A DNA stretch of 64,000 nt, from assembly GCA_963976865.1 (NCBI GenBank), contig CAXBLY010000002.1, positions 325,482 to 389,481 on the forward strand. Reading direction: 5' to 3'. Of the stretch, positions 18,621-28,410 are shown one piece after another. Under the pieces are notes generated by a model, which was given only the letters and a program-made list of their open reading frames with translations, searched no databases and was not told where the DNA came from. A program made the position numbers and the translations under genes. Source of the DNA: UBA1858 sp963976865. Its GTDB lineage: Bacteria > Pseudomonadota > Gammaproteobacteria > UBA4575. Position 1 is the stretch's first letter. Each line of letters starts with the position of its first letter.

Positions 18621-18866
18621 TCATACACTTAGCCATTCTATCAGGTAGTATATGAATTGACCTTCTGACGACTTGGACGGACCTAGTACTTTAGCAGGTA
18701 ACATATCTTCACTAATGCAACACTGGCTACGTGCTTCTTCCTCACTGCCATATATATCGACACAATTTGCTGAGAAGCGGTGTCTTTTCGCTCGTGGAGC
18801 GTATACCACAGCAAACTGTATTTTTGATACGCCATCAATAGGGTCTGGAGGAACAAATCCACGCAT
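18621..18866 (-). CDS. Small conserved-looking protein, unknown (81 aa)
   Basis: 81 aa, ATG start 7 nt after the stop of the methyltransferase gene on the same strand. It has no signal peptide or membrane segment. The sequence is not low-complexity: FVPPDPIDG near the start, three cysteines and a LGPSKSSEGQ stretch near the end. No function is recognised. A longer opposite-strand frame crosses it, but the spacing behind the preceding gene favours this strand. Confidence 0.55.
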   Translation of the reverse strand: MRGFVPPDPIDGVSKIQFAVVYAPRAKRHRFSANCVDIYGSEEEARSQCCISEDMLPAKVLGPSKSSEGQFIYYLIEWLSV

Positions 18867-18873
18867 TTACTTA

Positions 18874-19623
18874 CTATTTCTTAAACTTGCGATATGCAAT
18901 TGTACCATTATTAATGTAACGCATATATTCGCGAGTGGCGCCACTATTTTGATCTGCCTTGATTACGTTACTGGACAACTTTTTCTTCGACAAATGTATA
19001 ATTTTATTCTCACAATTATAGTGCGTTGCTACAGCAATCTGATATTTATCAGTCACGCCTTTTTGAATTAATTGTTTTCGACTGTCAGCCCATTCTTTTT
19101 TATCTGCATAATTAATTACCAGTACGCCTTTTTTATTCAGCCTCTCTAGCAGGCTTATCACCCAGTGCACTTGTGCCTGTATCGATCTGTACGGAATACT
19201 GTTCGCCTCAAAAAATACATCATCGATAATTAAATCATATTTTTTATCCTGATTATTAGCGAGCCAGCTTTTCGCATCAGCATGAATAAGTAAACAGTAT
19301 TTCTTCGACACTTTGAAAAACTTTCTGGCAACATACAAATGTGTATCATCCAGATCAATTGCATCGATTTGACATTGCGGGAAAAAGTAGTGAATTAAAT
19401 TAATAATCGCACCGCCTCCAGCACCCAGCACCAGGACTTTATTTAATGGTTTATCGCTATTGAAACATGACAGCAAAAAAAGATCCCATAACTTGCCTGA
19501 TACAGGTTTACTGGCATTCCACTGACTATGCAAAACTTTATTACGGTACAATCTAATGGCATTACCTGCATTGGTGACTTTATATCTGGTTTCCCCTTTT
19601 GTCTTCTTCCAGAGTACAGCCAT
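18874..19623 (-). CDS. Spermidine-synthase-like SAM-dependent methyltransferase
   Basis: 249 aa. A Rossmann-type SAM-binding core starts with VLVLGAGGGAIINL (glycine-rich loop), followed by the acidic IDAIDLDDTH. The DLIIDDVFFE stretch sits where spermidine synthases hold their catalytic Asp. The fold resembles the polyamine synthase group without the full polyamine motifs, so the substrate is unknown. ATG overlaps the previous stop (TAATG), indicating translational coupling to the DUF2237 gene. Confidence 0.75.
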   Translation of the reverse strand: MAVLWKKTKGETRYKVTNAGNAIRLYRNKVLHSQWNASKPVSGKLWDLFLLSCFNSDKPLNKVLVLGAGGGAIINLIHYFFPQCQIDAIDLDDTHLYVARKFFKVSKKYCLLIHADAKSWLANNQDKKYDLIIDDVFFEANSIPYRSIQAQVHWVISLLERLNKKGVLVINYADKKEWADSRKQLIQKGVTDKYQIAVATHYNCENKIIHLSKKKLSSNVIKADQNSGATREYMRYINNGTIAYRKFKK

Positions 19624-19994
19624 TACGATAGGTCGATTGCATACTGTTTTAATGTTTCCAGGGGAATAATATCCAGTACATTTTCATTGGTTGCCAATAA
19701 AACCACTTTGGGTGCCACGCCTTCATCAAATGCCTCTTTCCAGCGTAGCGCACATAGACACCAGCGATCACCGGCGCTCAGACCAGGGAATCCGAATTCT
19801 GGCACTGGCGTACTCAAATCATTTCCTTTCTTTTTCGAATACTGGAGAAATGAGTCTGTCACCTGAACACATATTGTATGTAAGCCATGATCACTTGCAT
19901 CCGTATTACACCAGCCATCTCGGTAATATCCAGTCATTGGATCAAAACTGCACTCTTGTAGCTCATCTCCAAAAACATTTTTTTGCTTTTCCAT
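19623..19994 (-). CDS. DUF2237 family protein
   Basis: 123 aa, matching the DUF2237 family along its whole length: the early DPMTGYYRDG, the middle GNDLSTPVPEFGFPGL, and GDRWCLCALRWKEAFDEGVA. Conserved Cys and Trp residues are kept. The biochemical role of the family is unknown to me. It lies 2 nt after the DUF389 gene and overlaps the methyltransferase start by one base, so these three genes form one transcript. Confidence 0.88.
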   Translation of the reverse strand: MEKQKNVFGDELQECSFDPMTGYYRDGWCNTDASDHGLHTICVQVTDSFLQYSKKKGNDLSTPVPEFGFPGLSAGDRWCLCALRWKEAFDEGVAPKVVLLATNENVLDIIPLETLKQYAIDLS

Positions 19995-19996
19995 AA

Positions 19997-20989
19997 TTAC
20001 TCACCCACTAAATATAATTTCAACTTCAGCAACATGAACAGCAGCGAAGCTAACAGCATTAGCCAGATTAACAGATATACTAATGCAGATTTCTTTGCTT
20101 TTCGCTTTTCTCCACTTGTTCTTGGATTAATCCCTTTGAAAATAAATACAATATTTGCGGATAAGTTTATACATACTATATTCACGGCGAGTAATAAAAA
20201 TGCACCAAGTGCCAGAGGATATTGATAATACCCCAGCATTAATCCAAGTGCTGCGGTAGGTGGCAAGATTGCCACTGCCACCATGACACCAACCAACACG
20301 GTCGACAACCCTGTTGTCATAGACAACGCTGCAGCCGCTCCTGATGCTAAAGCCATCGCAACAGAGCTCAACCCCACGACTGTTCGGGTGGAAAGCTCTT
20401 TGCTGAATTCCTCCAGCGGATAGATTAACGATATTACAAATGAAGTCAGTAACGCAATAATGATACCTGTCAACAATGCGGTAAATGCGCGTAACATAAG
20501 CTTGCTGTCACCAAGGACTGTACCAAATGCAAGTGCAATATTGGGACCGAGTAAAGGTGCAATTACCATCGCACCAATGACTATCGCAATACTGTCTTCT
20601 AACATGCCAACTGAGGCAACAATAGTCGAAAGTACGACAAGCAAAATATAATTATGATCAATACGGGCATTTCGCTCAACAGACTGATACAGCTCCTCTC
20701 TGGAAGTCGTATTTCTAGTAGAAGATTTAGCAGCATCCAGATCATTGACTCTAGGTATCGTCGCTTCAACCGGCATTACCATTATTCTGGACCTCTGATT
20801 TGCACTTATTACTTTTTGTGTCGTATCCAACACGGACTGAACCAGCTCTTTGGGCACCAGCATATGGACAACATGTCTATCATCATGTTCTAACGGGTAA
20901 CACCAATAGTCAGTGACATCAAACTGCTCAGCAACACCCAATACTGTGTCTACATATCCTTCCTCTGTTATAACTTCTATCACCTTCAT
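19997..20989 (-). CDS. TIGR00341/DUF389 membrane protein
   Basis: 330 aa. The ~115-residue N-terminal soluble region has a ferredoxin-like look (MKVIEVITEEG). After it come about six membrane segments with the conserved DSIAIVIGAMVIAPLLGPN and a later GVMVAVAILPPTAALGL. These are hallmarks of the DUF389/TIGR00341 family, whose function is not established. It is 16 nt after the malic enzyme gene. Confidence 0.87.
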   Translation of the reverse strand: MKVIEVITEEGYVDTVLGVAEQFDVTDYWCYPLEHDDRHVVHMLVPKELVQSVLDTTQKVISANQRSRIMVMPVEATIPRVNDLDAAKSSTRNTTSREELYQSVERNARIDHNYILLVVLSTIVASVGMLEDSIAIVIGAMVIAPLLGPNIALAFGTVLGDSKLMLRAFTALLTGIIIALLTSFVISLIYPLEEFSKELSTRTVVGLSSVAMALASGAAAALSMTTGLSTVLVGVMVAVAILPPTAALGLMLGYYQYPLALGAFLLLAVNIVCINLSANIVFIFKGINPRTSGEKRKAKKSALVYLLIWLMLLASLLFMLLKLKLYLVGE

Positions 20990-21005
20990 TTTATTTCACC
21001 CTGAA

Positions 21006-22631
21006 TTAATATGTAGGATCGTACATATAATCCAGCAGATACTGTTTAAGATTATCTGGTTTGGGTTGCAAATCGGCCAAACCTTTCTCGTATGCATAAT
21101 TGATAACGTCATGCGCAATATTCGCGGATATTTCCCTAATGTTATTTAAAGGTGGATATAGTGTGCCTAGCTTTAAGTCATTTTCATCCACTTGAGTAGC
21201 CAACGATTTTGCCGCGATCAAAAACATATCGTCATCGATTAAAGACGCATTGCATGCAACAGCAGCGAGCCCTATCCCTGGAAATATGTAAGCGTTATTA
21301 CCTTGCCCGGCCCTGAAGATTTCACCTTTAAATTGCACTTCATCAAATGGACTTCCGCTGGCAAATATCGCACGCCCCTCAGACCACATGTAAGCCTGTT
21401 CTGCTGTACACTCTGCATGCGATGTGGGATTGGATAATGCGAAAATGGTGGGTCGCGAATTGATACGACTCATTTGCTCTATAATATCCTGTGTAAATGT
21501 TCCTGCCGAACCCGTGGCACCGATCAGCACATGTGGCCTGAAGTATTCAATTGTTTCAGAAAACGACATCTGTGATTCATTTTGTAAATACGGCAAATTA
21601 TGAGCGCTATAATTCAACCGATCTTTTACCAGCAGCCCTTCCCTGTCGACAAACCAGAGCCGTTGATAAACCTGTTCTCCTGACAAACCTTCTTTTTGAA
21701 GCGCATAACGTATCAGATCAGCAATACCAGTTGCAGCAGAACCAGCACCCAGGAATAAAATTCGCAGTTCAGAAAACGGAATTTTTGAAATACGCGTACT
21801 TGCATAAAGTCCGGCTAATGCCACACTTGCAGTCCCCTGTATATCATCGTTAAAACACAGTGTTTTATTCTTATACTTATTCATTAAAGTATAAGCGCGG
21901 GGCGTCAGAAAATCTTCAAACTGAATAAGCACCTTGGGAAATAACTGCCTGGACGCCTCGATAAATTCATCGACGAACTCATAATATTCGTCACCAACAA
22001 TCCGTTTTTGATGCAAGCCCAGATAGAGATCATCATCAAGATATTCCTGGTTATTGGTACCCACATCCAGCATCACAGGTAAACACTGAGATGGATGAAT
22101 ACCAGCACAAGCGACATAGAGGGCTAATTTACCAATAGAAATACCCATACCATTGGCACCCAGGTCACCTAAACCCAGAATACGTTCACCATCTGTCACC
22201 ACAATCACGCGAATATCCTTGTAAGGCCAATTATCCATAACCTCCCTGATATGACCTTTCTCCTGCAAAGATAGATACATACCCCTTGGCCTTCTGAATA
22301 AACGGCCAAACTCTTTACATGCCTGACCTACAGTTGGCGTGTAAATTAATGGCATGACTTCTTCGATGTTATTGATGACTAACTGATAGAATAGCCGTTC
22401 ATTTCTCCCCTGCAGTGATTTTAAAAACACATACCGGTCAATATCATAATATTTACGTCGCATATTTTGTAATGCGCGTGACAATTGAGCTTGTGGAGTA
22501 TTAATGGTGGGTGGCAGCAAACCATGTAGTTTATATTTGTCACGTTCTTCAGACGTGAACGCTGTACCCTTGTTAAGGGAGGCACTATTGAGAACTTTAA
22601 ATCCTGTTGGGTAATCTGATTCGTCAGTCAA
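21006..22631 (-). CDS. maeA: NAD-dependent malic enzyme
   Basis: 541 aa, the normal length for the large malic enzyme type. Conserved pieces include MPLIYTPTVGQAC near residue 93, RGMYLS, VVVTDGERILGLGDLG (substrate and catalytic region), FNDDIQGTASV, and FLGAGSAATGI (dinucleotide loop). It converts L-malate to pyruvate and CO2, giving reduced cofactor. NAD preference is judged from overall likeness to MaeA/SfcA. It leads the short group running through DUF389 and DUF2237. Confidence 0.92.
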   Translation of the reverse strand: MTDESDYPTGFKVLNSASLNKGTAFTSEERDKYKLHGLLPPTINTPQAQLSRALQNMRRKYYDIDRYVFLKSLQGRNERLFYQLVINNIEEVMPLIYTPTVGQACKEFGRLFRRPRGMYLSLQEKGHIREVMDNWPYKDIRVIVVTDGERILGLGDLGANGMGISIGKLALYVACAGIHPSQCLPVMLDVGTNNQEYLDDDLYLGLHQKRIVGDEYYEFVDEFIEASRQLFPKVLIQFEDFLTPRAYTLMNKYKNKTLCFNDDIQGTASVALAGLYASTRISKIPFSELRILFLGAGSAATGIADLIRYALQKEGLSGEQVYQRLWFVDREGLLVKDRLNYSAHNLPYLQNESQMSFSETIEYFRPHVLIGATGSAGTFTQDIIEQMSRINSRPTIFALSNPTSHAECTAEQAYMWSEGRAIFASGSPFDEVQFKGEIFRAGQGNNAYIFPGIGLAAVACNASLIDDDMFLIAAKSLATQVDENDLKLGTLYPPLNNIREISANIAHDVINYAYEKGLADLQPKPDNLKQYLLDYMYDPTY

Positions 22632-22844
22632 AATTCCACCTAAACCAAGTAATAGATTGATATAAGTCTACACTAATGGATTACTCTAATATCTTTCAGT
22701 TATTTTTGATATACAAAACTATATAGAAGATTGCTGGCGATAAATACTAACGAATTAACTGAATGCGCTTTGACCACTTTGCCATCGTATTATTATAGTA
22801 CATATTAAGTTGTTGATTATACTAATTAAAGATAAAGACATCAG

Positions 22845-23204
22845 TTAAAGAATTTTAATAAGCTCATTCAGGTCAAATGGCTTATCAAATACTCTTAGTG
22901 CTCCATTTTGCAATGCACGCTGTTCAATTTGTTCACCCATTGCAGTAATAAATATAACTATCGGATTTACATTTTTCTCCAGCAGGGTGTGCTGCAACTC
23001 CAAGCCTGACATTCCGCTCAATTTATAATCTAAAAGCAAATATCCATCAAAGCCTTCTTCCAGCATTGCAAGATACTGCTCGGCTGAGCTAAATACTTTT
23101 ACGTGATAACCATGTTTATTCAGAATTCTGGTTAAGGAATGACATACGACTCTGTCATCATCTACGATATGGATCTGACCTTGATAATTCAGTGTATCAT
23201 TCAT
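22845..23204 (-). CDS. Receiver-only response regulator, FixJ-like
   Basis: 119 aa, a single receiver domain: acidic VDDD (14-17 region), phospho-acceptor Asp59 in LLLDYKL, Thr87 and Lys108 (DKPF). It resembles the receiver of FixJ/TtrR regulators but stops right after the last helix. The ~210 bp downstream show no readable LuxR-type DNA-binding domain. Its start overlaps the end of the kinase gene by 8 nt. It may be a phosphate sink, a relay, or act through protein contacts. Confidence 0.85.
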   Translation of the reverse strand: MNDTLNYQGQIHIVDDDRVVCHSLTRILNKHGYHVKVFSSAEQYLAMLEEGFDGYLLLDYKLSGMSGLELQHTLLEKNVNPIVIFITAMGEQIEQRALQNGALRVFDKPFDLNELIKIL

Positions 23205-25344
23205 TAGAAAGCACCAGACAAACCTGAGCTGTCACGCCTGAATCATTGTTGATTAACTTTAGTTTTCCACTATGCGCTTTTACAATTTTTTCACTGATAG
23301 AAAGACCCAGACCCAGGCCCTCAGGTTTGGTCGTATAAAAAGAATCGTAAATTTTACTGAAGTTATCAGAATTAATACCACAACCATTATCGATTACATC
23401 GACAACAGCGTAACGCTCATCTAACATAGACGATCTAATTATAAGGACTTTGTTTTCTGTATTGTTTTTCATTGCCTCTATGCTGTTGCGCACTAAATTA
23501 CTTATCACCTGTTGCATTTGTATGTGATTCATCATTACCAGCAACTCATCACCAGATAACTCCACAGACAGCTCTATATTATTTTGTGCTACTTCTATAT
23601 CAAACAGTGGCTTCAACTCTACAATCAGTTTATTCAGATCCACGCAGTCAGCCGATACCTCACCACGCAAGGCAAATTCTTTCATCTTTCTTATTATTTT
23701 CCCGCCTCGTAATGCCTGTTCAGAAATAATATTTACATCATCTATAACATTTTTATTCCTATTTTCGAGCCGGGTTAAGTCATGCAATGCAGATTGTGAA
23801 TAATTAACTATTGCCATCAATGGCTGGTGTAGTTCATGTGCAAGCGCAGACGCCATCTCACCCAATGTAGACACTCGACTCATACGAATTAAATCATTTT
23901 GCAACTTTACAATCTCGAGCTCAGCCTTATTTCTTTCAATAATTTCATTATGAAGGTTTTTATTAATATTTTCTAACTCATCAGTACGCTGCACGACTCG
24001 CATCTCAAGGTTCTTATTAAGAGAAACAATTTCATTCTGTGCAATCTTTCGCTCATCTATATCAATGATTGAACCTGCCATTCTTCTATTGCCAGTATTT
24101 TTATCAGCAGTGACTTTAGCTTTAGCATGAAACCAGCGATAACCTTGCGACTTGGTTAATAATCTGAAATCTACATTATAAGGCGCATTATCAACCAGAT
24201 GCCTGTTTAACGATTGAAGGTGATTCTCAAGATCATCCGGATGCAGTAAATTAGTCAATTGTGTATGCGTAGGTTTTATCTCACTTTTTTTATAATCTAT
24301 AAGATCGTAAAAATTAGGAGACCACCACATGGTATCTTCTTCTACATCCATCCAGTCCCATAGACCATCCTGAGAACCACTGGTCGCTAATGCAAGTCGT
24401 TCATCACTAGTTTGTAAAGCAACACGAACTTTTTTACATTGCGTAATATCTGCAGCCAGAATCATTGATAATATAGATGCGATATTTATACACATCCAGG
24501 TTAAAAAATGGCTTTCATAGATTGAGTCGCGCGAAAAAGGTCCCAAATTATTCGACAAACTCCACAGAGCAAATACGGTAATTATAATGGTACTGGCAGT
24601 CGATACTTTCTGACCAAACCTGAATGCAGCCCACGCCAGCATGGGGAAAAATAGATACGCAAGCGGGTAATGAGAATACCCTTCTATACTTGTGTCGAAC
24701 CAGCCAAAAAATACGACTCCACCACACGATATTAATACACTATAAAAACATATCAATTCTATGAATTTCTTCCAGGACAGATTGCCATCTGTTTTCTGAC
24801 TCCATACCATGATAAACGGAGAAATCACTACTACTCCAGTGATCTTACCGAGGCATGCATTAAACCAGATAATACTTATTTCACTTATTGAAATATTATA
24901 TAAAATAAGCTGCAACAAACTTGAGCTGGTAGCACCAATAAATATCACTACCAGAAAAGTGATAATCAAATAAGCAAGCAAGTCTGGTATATAATCAAGG
25001 CTGTAGTGCTCATCCAGATAGATCTGTAATAAATAACCCGCTATTACGGCTTCTAATGTAACCCCTAACGAAATAAAACTTACAAATACTAGCGATTCGT
25101 TACTCAAAGAATAACCGGAGGCCACTCCAACAAGAACTGCAGGCCAGTATTTAATACCGTAAATAACCAACCCACCGACACTGACACCTGTAGCCAGATC
25201 AAACAATGACACATTTATTGAAGGGAAGACGAATTGCGTACTGAACAGCACTGCAAAATGACAGGCAAGCGCTAAAACAATCATCCTTGCAAGGTACGAT
25301 TGGTAATCTTTTTTATTAGAGATTAATAAAGTAGCAGCTTGCAC
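23197..25344 (-). CDS. MASE1-PAS sensor histidine kinase, FixL-like
   Basis: 715 aa. About eight membrane helices at the N-terminus make a MASE1-type sensor (to about residue 300). A PAS_3 domain follows (TMWWSPNFYDLIDY), then a coiled coil. The HisKA helix reads ALAHELHQPLMAIVNYSQSA, and a full HATPase has the N and G boxes DNGCGI and GLGLGLSI. The start is GTG 25344, just after a purine-rich ribosome site. It overlaps the receiver-only gene, which is its likely partner. The signal sensed is unknown. Confidence 0.87.
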   Translation of the reverse strand: MQAATLLISNKKDYQSYLARMIVLALACHFAVLFSTQFVFPSINVSLFDLATGVSVGGLVIYGIKYWPAVLVGVASGYSLSNESLVFVSFISLGVTLEAVIAGYLLQIYLDEHYSLDYIPDLLAYLIITFLVVIFIGATSSSLLQLILYNISISEISIIWFNACLGKITGVVVISPFIMVWSQKTDGNLSWKKFIELICFYSVLISCGGVVFFGWFDTSIEGYSHYPLAYLFFPMLAWAAFRFGQKVSTASTIIITVFALWSLSNNLGPFSRDSIYESHFLTWMCINIASILSMILAADITQCKKVRVALQTSDERLALATSGSQDGLWDWMDVEEDTMWWSPNFYDLIDYKKSEIKPTHTQLTNLLHPDDLENHLQSLNRHLVDNAPYNVDFRLLTKSQGYRWFHAKAKVTADKNTGNRRMAGSIIDIDERKIAQNEIVSLNKNLEMRVVQRTDELENINKNLHNEIIERNKAELEIVKLQNDLIRMSRVSTLGEMASALAHELHQPLMAIVNYSQSALHDLTRLENRNKNVIDDVNIISEQALRGGKIIRKMKEFALRGEVSADCVDLNKLIVELKPLFDIEVAQNNIELSVELSGDELLVMMNHIQMQQVISNLVRNSIEAMKNNTENKVLIIRSSMLDERYAVVDVIDNGCGINSDNFSKIYDSFYTTKPEGLGLGLSISEKIVKAHSGKLKLINNDSGVTAQVCLVLSNE

Positions 25345-25375
25345 CTCTATATTCTCCTCTGTTTTTTTATAATTA

Positions 25376-25735
25376 TTATTGGATTACTTTATACGATCCT
25401 TCTGCATATTTACCTGAAGAAGGATTCGCAAATTTGACTGAGACACGCTTTCCTGTAAAAAACATACATTGCCCTGTCAGCATAGGCACATACTTGTCAT
25501 TATCATATTTCGCAGCTACTCTCGTCGGGTATCCCGACCCACCCTTCTTGTCCAGACAAATCCGGACTTCTTTGGAAATATCGCCGTCGATAAATACGAA
25601 TTCTTTCGGTTTATCCAACCCAACAGTGATTCTCCATGGTTCACCTGATTCATGACAACCATATAGAATTAATATTAGCGACGAAAAAAGTACACTCTTG
25701 TTAAAAATAACTTTGTTAGCAATCATACTTATCAC
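25376..25735 (-). CDS. Putative lipoprotein, unknown (119 aa)
   Basis: 119 aa with a hydrophobic N-terminal segment ending in LILYGC, a reasonable lipobox (Cys27). The rest is basic and beta-rich with a further Cys pair that could form a disulfide. No family is recognised. It begins immediately after the stop of the next gene upstream, so the two are probably co-transcribed, and it sits 31 nt ahead of the MASE1 kinase gene. Confidence 0.6.
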   Translation of the reverse strand: MISMIANKVIFNKSVLFSSLILILYGCHESGEPWRITVGLDKPKEFVFIDGDISKEVRICLDKKGGSGYPTRVAAKYDNDKYVPMLTGQCMFFTGKRVSVKFANPSSGKYAEGSYKVIQ

Positions 25736-26425
25736 TTAATATCTGTATGCCTTTCCATGTGCTTTATTATTACTTTTATCATTTTCTTTTATCGATCTTT
25801 CAGTTTCTTTCCCATTAAATTCAGGTAGAGGTTCATCTTCCTGATTCCATTCATACATAGAATCCAGATCACCCTCTAACTCATCATCCGTTAATTCACT
25901 AATTGTTTCTTCATTTTCCTTATTGATCTTATTACGCTCCAGATAATCAGGTTTTACTATAATTGACCTGGAAGTGACGATAAATGAACTAACTTTCATC
26001 TTCCCGCAATTGTTTTCAAAAAATATTCTAATGACGGCATTATCATTCTCAAATTCACTGGCAACAGAATACATATCTATTGCAGACTCACAAATCTTAT
26101 ATTTCCTATACCCTTGATGAGAGACAAAATTAGGACGAGCAAAAGATTTAAGCGCGCCCAAAACTGATAATTGTTCAAATTCACTCTTCCATTCTTCTGC
26201 AGATAACGAGTTTATGTACTTATCCGTTAAAAATGGCTTAACTGCATCGTAATTCCAGCCATCTATTGCTTCCATAAATTCTATTACTTTAGGCAAAGCA
26301 TAACGATCAACTTCACGCATTTCCTGTTTACAATAATGTAAATAAGAATAAATACCAACGATTACAATACCTATAAGTATTGCGACCATAAAGACTATTG
26401 CATTTTTTTTACTTATCATTTCCAT
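25736..26425 (-). CDS. Membrane-anchored protein, unknown (229 aa)
   Basis: 229 aa. One N-terminal membrane helix (about residues 8-28) precedes a globular region of about 130 residues. The last ~60 residues are strongly acidic and low in complexity (TDDELEGDLDS and similar), then basic at the end. The middle part has the look of a small nuclear-transport-factor-like or lipoprotein-type fold, but I cannot name a family. A terminator separates it from the di-heme gene. Confidence 0.55.
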   Translation of the reverse strand: MEMISKKNAIVFMVAILIGIVIVGIYSYLHYCKQEMREVDRYALPKVIEFMEAIDGWNYDAVKPFLTDKYINSLSAEEWKSEFEQLSVLGALKSFARPNFVSHQGYRKYKICESAIDMYSVASEFENDNAVIRIFFENNCGKMKVSSFIVTSRSIIVKPDYLERNKINKENEETISELTDDELEGDLDSMYEWNQEDEPLPEFNGKETERSIKENDKSNNKAHGKAYRY

Positions 26426-26439
26426 TATTCTTTAAACGC

Positions 26440-26474
26440 AAAAAGCCGGGAGGCTTATAAAAACTTCCCGGCTT
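26440..26474 (-). terminator. Rho-independent terminator after the di-heme gene
   Basis: A perfect 9-bp stem, AAGCCGGGA (26466-26474 arm read on minus) paired with TCCCGGCTT, with a 14-nt loop. The arm is followed on the minus strand by five T. It lies 29 nt after the di-heme oxidoreductase stop. Confidence 0.8.
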
Positions 26475-26502
26475 ATTCACTGCTTGTTACTAACTAATAC
26501 TT

Positions 26503-28179
26503 TTACCACTTCTGGTAGTAGTTATACTTCTTCTTTCTATCTCTATGAATATCTCTTCTACCTTCACTATTAGGTGTCAAGACAACCTGATTCTGAACAT
26601 CCTGATTTGGCTCTTCGGGATGCTTCAAAGTACCCAGGTAGGCAAAGATTGAATTTTGGCTTTTTTCACTAAGGTCCAGGAAGCGATCTCTTACACTCTG
26701 TGCTTCACCACCATGTAAGGCAACCGCTTCAAACAGTGTTAATGCGCGACCATCATGTAAGTAAGGAGCAGTATCTGCCACACCCCACAACTTCATAGTG
26801 ATAAAGTTACAGTTAGTGATTTCATGCCCTGATTTCTCATCACAGTTATCTTCTCCAAGGAAGTGTGCAGTTTCTTTCAAACGATAACCCATGTTGTGTC
26901 GTTTGTAATCTGAATGTGCACGAACACGAATTCCGCCTCTGCGATTCTTCTCAAAGTTAGTTAGCCCTTCAGAAAGATCAGCACTGAAATATACTTCATC
27001 ACTTTCAGGGTCGGTATATTCCAAAACAGGTGATTTAGTATCCAGGAATGGAACGTGACAACCCGAGCAGCCTACCTCATTAAACAGCTTGAAACCTCGA
27101 CGTGCCTGTCCATTCGCTTTTTTCTGCACTGGACGTTCCTGAGTTGTCATAAAGACATGAAATGCTCGCATCTGAGCATTCGTTAGCTCATTTGAGATAC
27201 CATCTCCATCAGGATCACCAGGACCAAAAGTTGCCTCGTCCTGCATACCAATGTGGAATGCCATTGCACCTTCATCGAATCCACGAACAGTTGCGAATTC
27301 ACCTTTACGGCCAAATGGACGAATTTCCAAATCACTATCAACACCTTCCGGACTACAGTTAGTTCCGAAACTGATACCTTTAGCTTTTAATTTCACATCT
27401 TTACCACCTTCATCACATGAACCACCCGCATAAGCGCGAATCTTCTGCAACGTTTCAGTGATTTCCTGGCCAACCAATTCAACACCACCCAAACCAAAGT
27501 TGGCTGGCGGGTTAATTGAACGACCATCAAATGCAGCGATACCGAGTGCTTCACCAGTGCCAGCACCATTAAGGTCACCACCACCAAATGATTGCTTCCC
27601 AGAATCATCTATATCAGCTGTTTTGGATCTGAAGAATGGTGAACCTGCAATACCTGCCTGACCACCTACACCTAGCTGCGCAGGAACCACTGAGTTATCT
27701 ACAACACCGTGACACTCCAGACACGTTTGTGTATCCAGTCCGTTCATACGTAACCATGTACCATTACCCTGTAACGTTGGCCTACCAGTTGGTCCAAGAT
27801 CAGGTATGTTAAGCGCTGGTGTACCATCTGCCAGTATCGCTTCGTTTATTCCAGGCCCATCACCAAAACCGTCTGCTCTACGAAACGGTGTAGTATACAT
27901 GCGCACACCAATTTGACGGATCTCGGTCAAGCTCATTTTCTTGAAATCATCATCACTGATATTTGCATCTAATGCTGGGCCGTTACCATTTCTATTGTGG
28001 TAATCACTGCTGAAAGCCACACCATCAGTTTCTTTAATTAGATCAGCATCTAAATGTGAATAATCAATATCTGCGCCTGGGTCACTTGCAAATGCATACG
28101 AAGATGCTCCCATTAATGTAGCGCTTAAGGCCAATACCAACCAAGCAGGTTGTTTTTTACCAGTAAAGTGCTGTTTCAC
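26503..28179 (-). CDS. Secreted di-heme oxidoreductase (DHOR/DUF1111 type)
   Basis: 558 aa with a signal peptide (about 1-32). Two heme motifs, CLECH in the first half and CSGCH in the second, are present. The conserved tail KLWGVADTAPYLHDGRA...HGGEA marks the di-heme oxidoreductase (DHOR) family, distantly related to MauG and di-heme peroxidases. These are periplasmic or exported, and their substrates are mostly unknown. It follows the propeller-like gene on the same strand with a 231-bp gap containing a hairpin. Confidence 0.82.
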   Translation of the reverse strand: MKQHFTGKKQPAWLVLALSATLMGASSYAFASDPGADIDYSHLDADLIKETDGVAFSSDYHNRNGNGPALDANISDDDFKKMSLTEIRQIGVRMYTTPFRRADGFGDGPGINEAILADGTPALNIPDLGPTGRPTLQGNGTWLRMNGLDTQTCLECHGVVDNSVVPAQLGVGGQAGIAGSPFFRSKTADIDDSGKQSFGGGDLNGAGTGEALGIAAFDGRSINPPANFGLGGVELVGQEITETLQKIRAYAGGSCDEGGKDVKLKAKGISFGTNCSPEGVDSDLEIRPFGRKGEFATVRGFDEGAMAFHIGMQDEATFGPGDPDGDGISNELTNAQMRAFHVFMTTQERPVQKKANGQARRGFKLFNEVGCSGCHVPFLDTKSPVLEYTDPESDEVYFSADLSEGLTNFEKNRRGGIRVRAHSDYKRHNMGYRLKETAHFLGEDNCDEKSGHEITNCNFITMKLWGVADTAPYLHDGRALTLFEAVALHGGEAQSVRDRFLDLSEKSQNSIFAYLGTLKHPEEPNQDVQNQVVLTPNSEGRRDIHRDRKKKYNYYQKW

Positions 28180-28340
28180 TTTATATCTCCCAATTTAAAA
28201 ATTGGCTTTACGTTTCTTATCCATGCAATGTCTTAGCAAAGAAAAAGATAAACAGCCGGTGATTTGTATTAAATCTTTTCTAGAGTGCGAATGGTATTGG
28301 AACTCTATTAACAAAAAAACTAATACAAAATTTTGACGAG

Positions 28341-28376
28341 AACCGCAGTCAATTTACATGAAATCAGCCTGCGGTT
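28341..28376 (-). terminator. Hairpin between the propeller and di-heme genes
   Basis: AACCGCAG (28341-28348) pairs perfectly with CTGCGGTT (28369-28376). The loop can add a short ATTT/AAAT pairing. It is 35 nt beyond the propeller gene stop. The nearest T-run comes several bases later, so termination is uncertain; a processing or stability hairpin is possible. Confidence 0.35.
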
Positions 28377-28410
28377 ATCGATCAATTATGTATCACTAAT
28401 AGTCAGTAGA

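Noticed and set aside
18673..19071. A 132-codon plus-strand frame
   Set aside because: It runs antisense across the methyltransferase gene and the 81-aa gene, which have family match or operon spacing.
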